Translations under genes and position numbers: made by a program
Part shown: positions 61,401 through 64,000 of the stretch, in pieces
How the letters are laid out: every line of letters starts with the position of its first letter
Position numbering within the stretch: position 1 is the first letter of the stretch
Notes under the pieces: model-generated
The model's input: only the letters and a program-made list of their open reading frames with translations
What the model was told of the DNA's origin: nothing
The model's database searches: none
From: Membranipora membranacea
Lineage: Eukaryota; Bryozoa; Gymnolaemata; Cheilostomatida; Membraniporidae
Reading direction: 5' to 3'
Assembly: GCA_914767715.1 (NCBI GenBank)
Contig: OU612069.1
Span: 17,107,387-17,171,386, forward strand
DNA: 64,000 nt

Positions 61401-63634
61401 AATTGCATCATGACAAATGTTGGTACTTTTTCAATCAGGCAAAGAATGGATGTGTGCTGGCTCTGATAATTGAACATGAGATATTCAATATGCTGGAGAA
61501 ATCTCCTCATGACAACATCATTAATCGACTGTTTTTGGCACAGTGGAATGAACTAATGATTCTTGGATTGGATTTCTTTCCAGGTGTGTAGAACAACTCC
61601 AAATGTAAACGAATGGGATCTTGATCTAAAAAAAGAACATTAGTATGATTTTATGTGCTATTTTAGGGCAGCAAAAAGGGACCTATTGACAGCAAGTCCT
61701 GCATCATTTGTAATTTGAATAAGGAACATTCACATTTTCCAGTGCGATTAAAGTTATCGTAGCGCTTTTGGGTTCAAGATATTTGCTGGCGTAAAAAAAA
61801 TTGTTGAATCACACACCAGTCATCATAATTTTTGAAAGATTTTCCCCGACCTTAGGAGACCATCATCTGAATTTTGAGCATATCAGACATATTAATTTCT
61901 CATAGAACTATAGGTCTATGAGGGAAGGTGGTTGATAAAAATTGAGAGTTGAGTGGTTGAGGAAAGTTGTGAAGAATTGTTTTCGAATAAAACTAATAGT
62001 TTTAACTGAGCCCTTACGCTATTTGAAAAGTCGCCACAGTGCTTTCAATTAAACAAAGACCTTCAATGTGCTACCAAATATGGGGATGCGCCAATAAAAA
62101 TATAACAAAGTGAGTGCTGACCAGGTTTTCTATTAAGCTGTGTTTACACATGCGACAAATCGGCTAAATATAACAACTCCGACACAGGTCACCGATTTGA
62201 CTGACCGTGTAAACAGTGATTCGGTGTTTAAATCGGTGTTTAAATCTGTATTGTTCAAAATCGTTCACTTGTGACAATGTCACAAGTAGGGGTGGAACGA
62301 CCTCTTGAGGTTGGAGTTGAATTTCGGATATTTGACTTCGGATTCAACCACAAACCGGATCAGATATGTGTTATGTCTGATCCGAGATGACACGTTTTTA
62401 ATCAACACTTACTAAGCATCATTTATCTCAATAAAAATGACAAGGAAAGAAGTATTAATTTGTGGTTCAGATTAGATAGTGGAGTTTGGCTGAAAGCACT
62501 CAGTGGTGATCAATAGGCAATCAATACCTATCTTATTTTCATAGCTAGTTATATTGTTGCTGATTAAATTTGATGGATGTGTTTTTCTGCTGAAATTGAG
62601 AGAAGCATCTTTACTCAGATCGTTGTGAATAAGGACATAATTTTTGTCCAATGATGTTCCCTGTAACAAACTATCTAGTTTAATGTACAAGGTTATCCTC
62701 TTCTTCAAAGTAGGAGGACAATTCCTATCCTATGTGCAGGGAGTTTGTTCAAACTCAGTGATTACAAACATCGGGGTTTGAGCAATGAACTAAACCTCAT
62801 TGGTTTGAGTGATCCTGACATATTGAGTCAAGAGATCTTTGTACTCATTAAATGATACTTTCAAATAAACTGTTTGTGTGATCCTTGCACCGTGGTTGTT
62901 TGAGTGATAAGTTGGTCCTTGTAAAGTATTATATCCAAGCAGATACATGCGCATTTAAATTAGGGTAATAGTTCAGGGAAAAGATTGTTGACGCTGTTTA
63001 TCCATGTATTCAATGACCTTAACTGTATATTATGGTGCAAGAGTACAGCTGTTTGGACTTTGCGTTTGTACGCGTTATCCGGATCCGATCCGAGGTTGAA
63101 TTTATCGACCGATCCGATATCCGATCCGAGGTTGCCTAACCTTGATCCGTTCCACCCCTAGTCACAAGTGAACGACGAATCTTACAATTATGAATGCTTC
63201 AGCCAATAACAGCGCAGCTTGTCTCACTAGCCAATCAGAGACAAGTTGGGTTGGAAGTTTGTGTTGAAATCGGTTAGGCATGAACAGTGTGTAAATTGCG
63301 TATTGTTGACATGTTGACAGACAACGATTATAGAGCAGATTCATAATCTGTGTCGGAGTTGTTATTATTTGCCGATTTGTCGGACGGACGTGTAAACGCA
63401 GCTTTACCCAGTTCAGGCAAAAAAGTGTTTTATTGTTGTTAACCATCACAGCTTCATTTTCTAGGATACAATTTGGCACATCTTGCTGAGATCTGTGCTG
63501 CAATGGGAGTTAAGTCTTTCCCACAAGATGACTTTATCCGTGTTCTACAGCAGCAGAATGATGTTCTTAAACTCCTCAGGGAGCAAAAGATCCTCCACTG
63601 TGATATCAAACCAGAAAAATTTATAGCTTTATAA
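58429..63634 (+). CDS. Protein-kinase-like gene, frame stops after the catalytic loop
   Basis: Proposed exons: 58429-58452, 59998-60105, 60438-60495, 61134-61252, 61439-61583 and 63465-63634, all with GT donors and AG acceptors and consistent phases, giving 207 residues. Exon 4 has the glycine loop GGGTFGNVYKG (78-88) and the Lys102 of LCIKQ. Exon 5 gives the helix-C Glu (about 115-117) and the hinge LDFFPG. Exon 6 gives HCDIKPEK, with catalytic Asp198 but Lys203 where Asn is expected. A TAA follows at 63632-63634, one codon before a good donor (gtaagt at 63638), so DFG, activation loop and C-lobe are missing. It may be a decayed kinase, a truncated product, or an intact gene with one wrong base. 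The short first exon is the weakest part. Exon 3 could be skipped in frame using an acceptor at 61129. Confidence 0.65.
60225..60322 (+). mobile_element. SINE family A, 3' fragment
   Basis: This fragment repeats the 3' module of the copy at 48833: TTGCCACTAAGGCAAC, TTTCGCCGCCCATGCTTCGG and the ending CTGATTTTAATTAAC. The tRNA-like head is missing. It lies in an intron of the kinase-like gene. Confidence 0.75.
60914..61088. mobile_element. Short inverted-repeat element in a kinase-gene intron
   Basis: The ends AGCCAATGTGTTGGCTCTGA and AGCCAATACATTGGCT (with TCAGAGCC) are inverted copies. The first 70 bases resemble 21940-22030 in a PCID2 intron. No coding content is seen. Confidence 0.6.
62136..63403. 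mobile_element. Harbinger-like MITE carrying a nested insertion
   Basis: The ends AGCTGTGTTTACAC (left) and the complement of AGCTGCGTTTACAC (right) are inverted repeats, and both ends also share GACAAATCGGC and AACAACTCCGACACAG. TTA flanks both ends (62133-62135 and 63404-63406), as expected for PIF/Harbinger elements. Without the nested hAT-like copy it would be about 390 bases. It lies in the last intron of the kinase-like gene. Confidence 0.8.
62287..63160. mobile_element. hAT-like MITE nested in the Harbinger-like MITE
   Basis: The ends TAGGGGTGGAACG and its complement are inverted, with similarity continuing inward (subterminal GGATCGGAT repeats on the right). GTCACAAG lies just outside both ends (62279-62286 and 63161-63168), an 8-base target duplication typical of hAT elements. 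No transposase is seen in its 874 bases. Confidence 0.9.
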
Positions 63635-63638
63635 TCCG

Positions 63639-64000
63639 TAAGTCTTGTCCAAGTATACTATTTACACTCCCCTGGTTCCTAATTCATTGGCAACAAAGCT
63701 TATACGGCATCAGCACAGACTTAAAGGGCAAACAAGGTTGCAAACAAGTTCTCATTGATTGATAGCAGATTGCACCTTCTGCATAGGGAAATAGAAAAAT
63801 TCTTATTCGGATGGTTATTCAGTCACAATTCTTGTGAAACAATTCATCCATCAGGTGCTCAAACTTGGAACCTCTCCAGCAACTATTTTGAGTTTTGCGC
63901 CGCGTCATGCACAAAGCTGATGCTGCCCAGCACATTAATTACTACCCACTAATGCATTGCTGCGAAACCTTGGTTGCCCTTTAATAATAAACCTATAAGA
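63639..64000. other. Sequence after the last kinase exon
   Basis: It starts with a good donor (gtaagt at 63638) and looks intronic. No further kinase exon (DFG or APE motif) is seen before the window ends. Confidence 0.5.

Overview
This window is nuclear DNA from a eukaryote, almost certainly an animal and probably an invertebrate. It is AT-rich. The genes are split into many short exons with GT...AG introns. One complete gene encodes a typical metazoan-length PCID2, and there are SINEs, a CR1-like retrotransposon remnant, hAT-like and Harbinger-like MITEs, and satellite DNA. The species cannot be fixed by eye; a sponge, cnidarian or other early-branching invertebrate would fit.

Layout. About 0-13 kb has no recognisable gene. 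It holds three copies of a SINE whose head looks like U2 snRNA, one tRNA-type SINE, and a GC-rich palindrome and 43-bp tandem-repeat block near 12.2-12.6 kb. At 13.4-13.84 kb lies an inverted, broken copy of part of PCID2. PCID2 itself occupies 15.0-23.1 kb on the minus strand: 12 exons, 400 residues, every coding phase closing. A 5'-truncated non-LTR retrotransposon and two short hairpin elements lie at 23.7-25.9 kb.

The main finding is a 27-exon minus-strand gene at 26.6-46.5 kb. When its exons are joined, the phases close into an open frame of 1210 codons. In order it encodes a C2HH zinc-finger-like DNA-binding region, a complete MULE-type DDE transposase core (D263, D323/324, E435), a SWIM zinc finger, a first Ulp1/SENP-like domain whose nucleophile position is Ser808 rather than Cys, a second Ulp1/SENP domain with an intact-looking His938/Asp955/Gln990/Cys996 set, and an unrecognised C-terminal region. 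I saw no flanking terminal inverted repeats. It looks like a transposase fused to a pseudoprotease-protease tandem, and it may have been taken over by the host.

About 46.5-58.4 kb is repeat-rich: GC mini-hairpins, a tRNA-type SINE, a 208-bp higher-order satellite at 50.2-51.3 kb, and a 2.44-kb element at 54.1-56.5 kb with ~135-bp inverted repeats and a 6-bp target duplication. From 58.4 kb to the end the plus strand carries a kinase-like gene. Its frame stops just after the catalytic loop, and its last intron holds a hAT-like MITE nested inside a Harbinger-like MITE.

All calls come from reading the sequence. Domain names rest on remembered family motifs, not on a database search.
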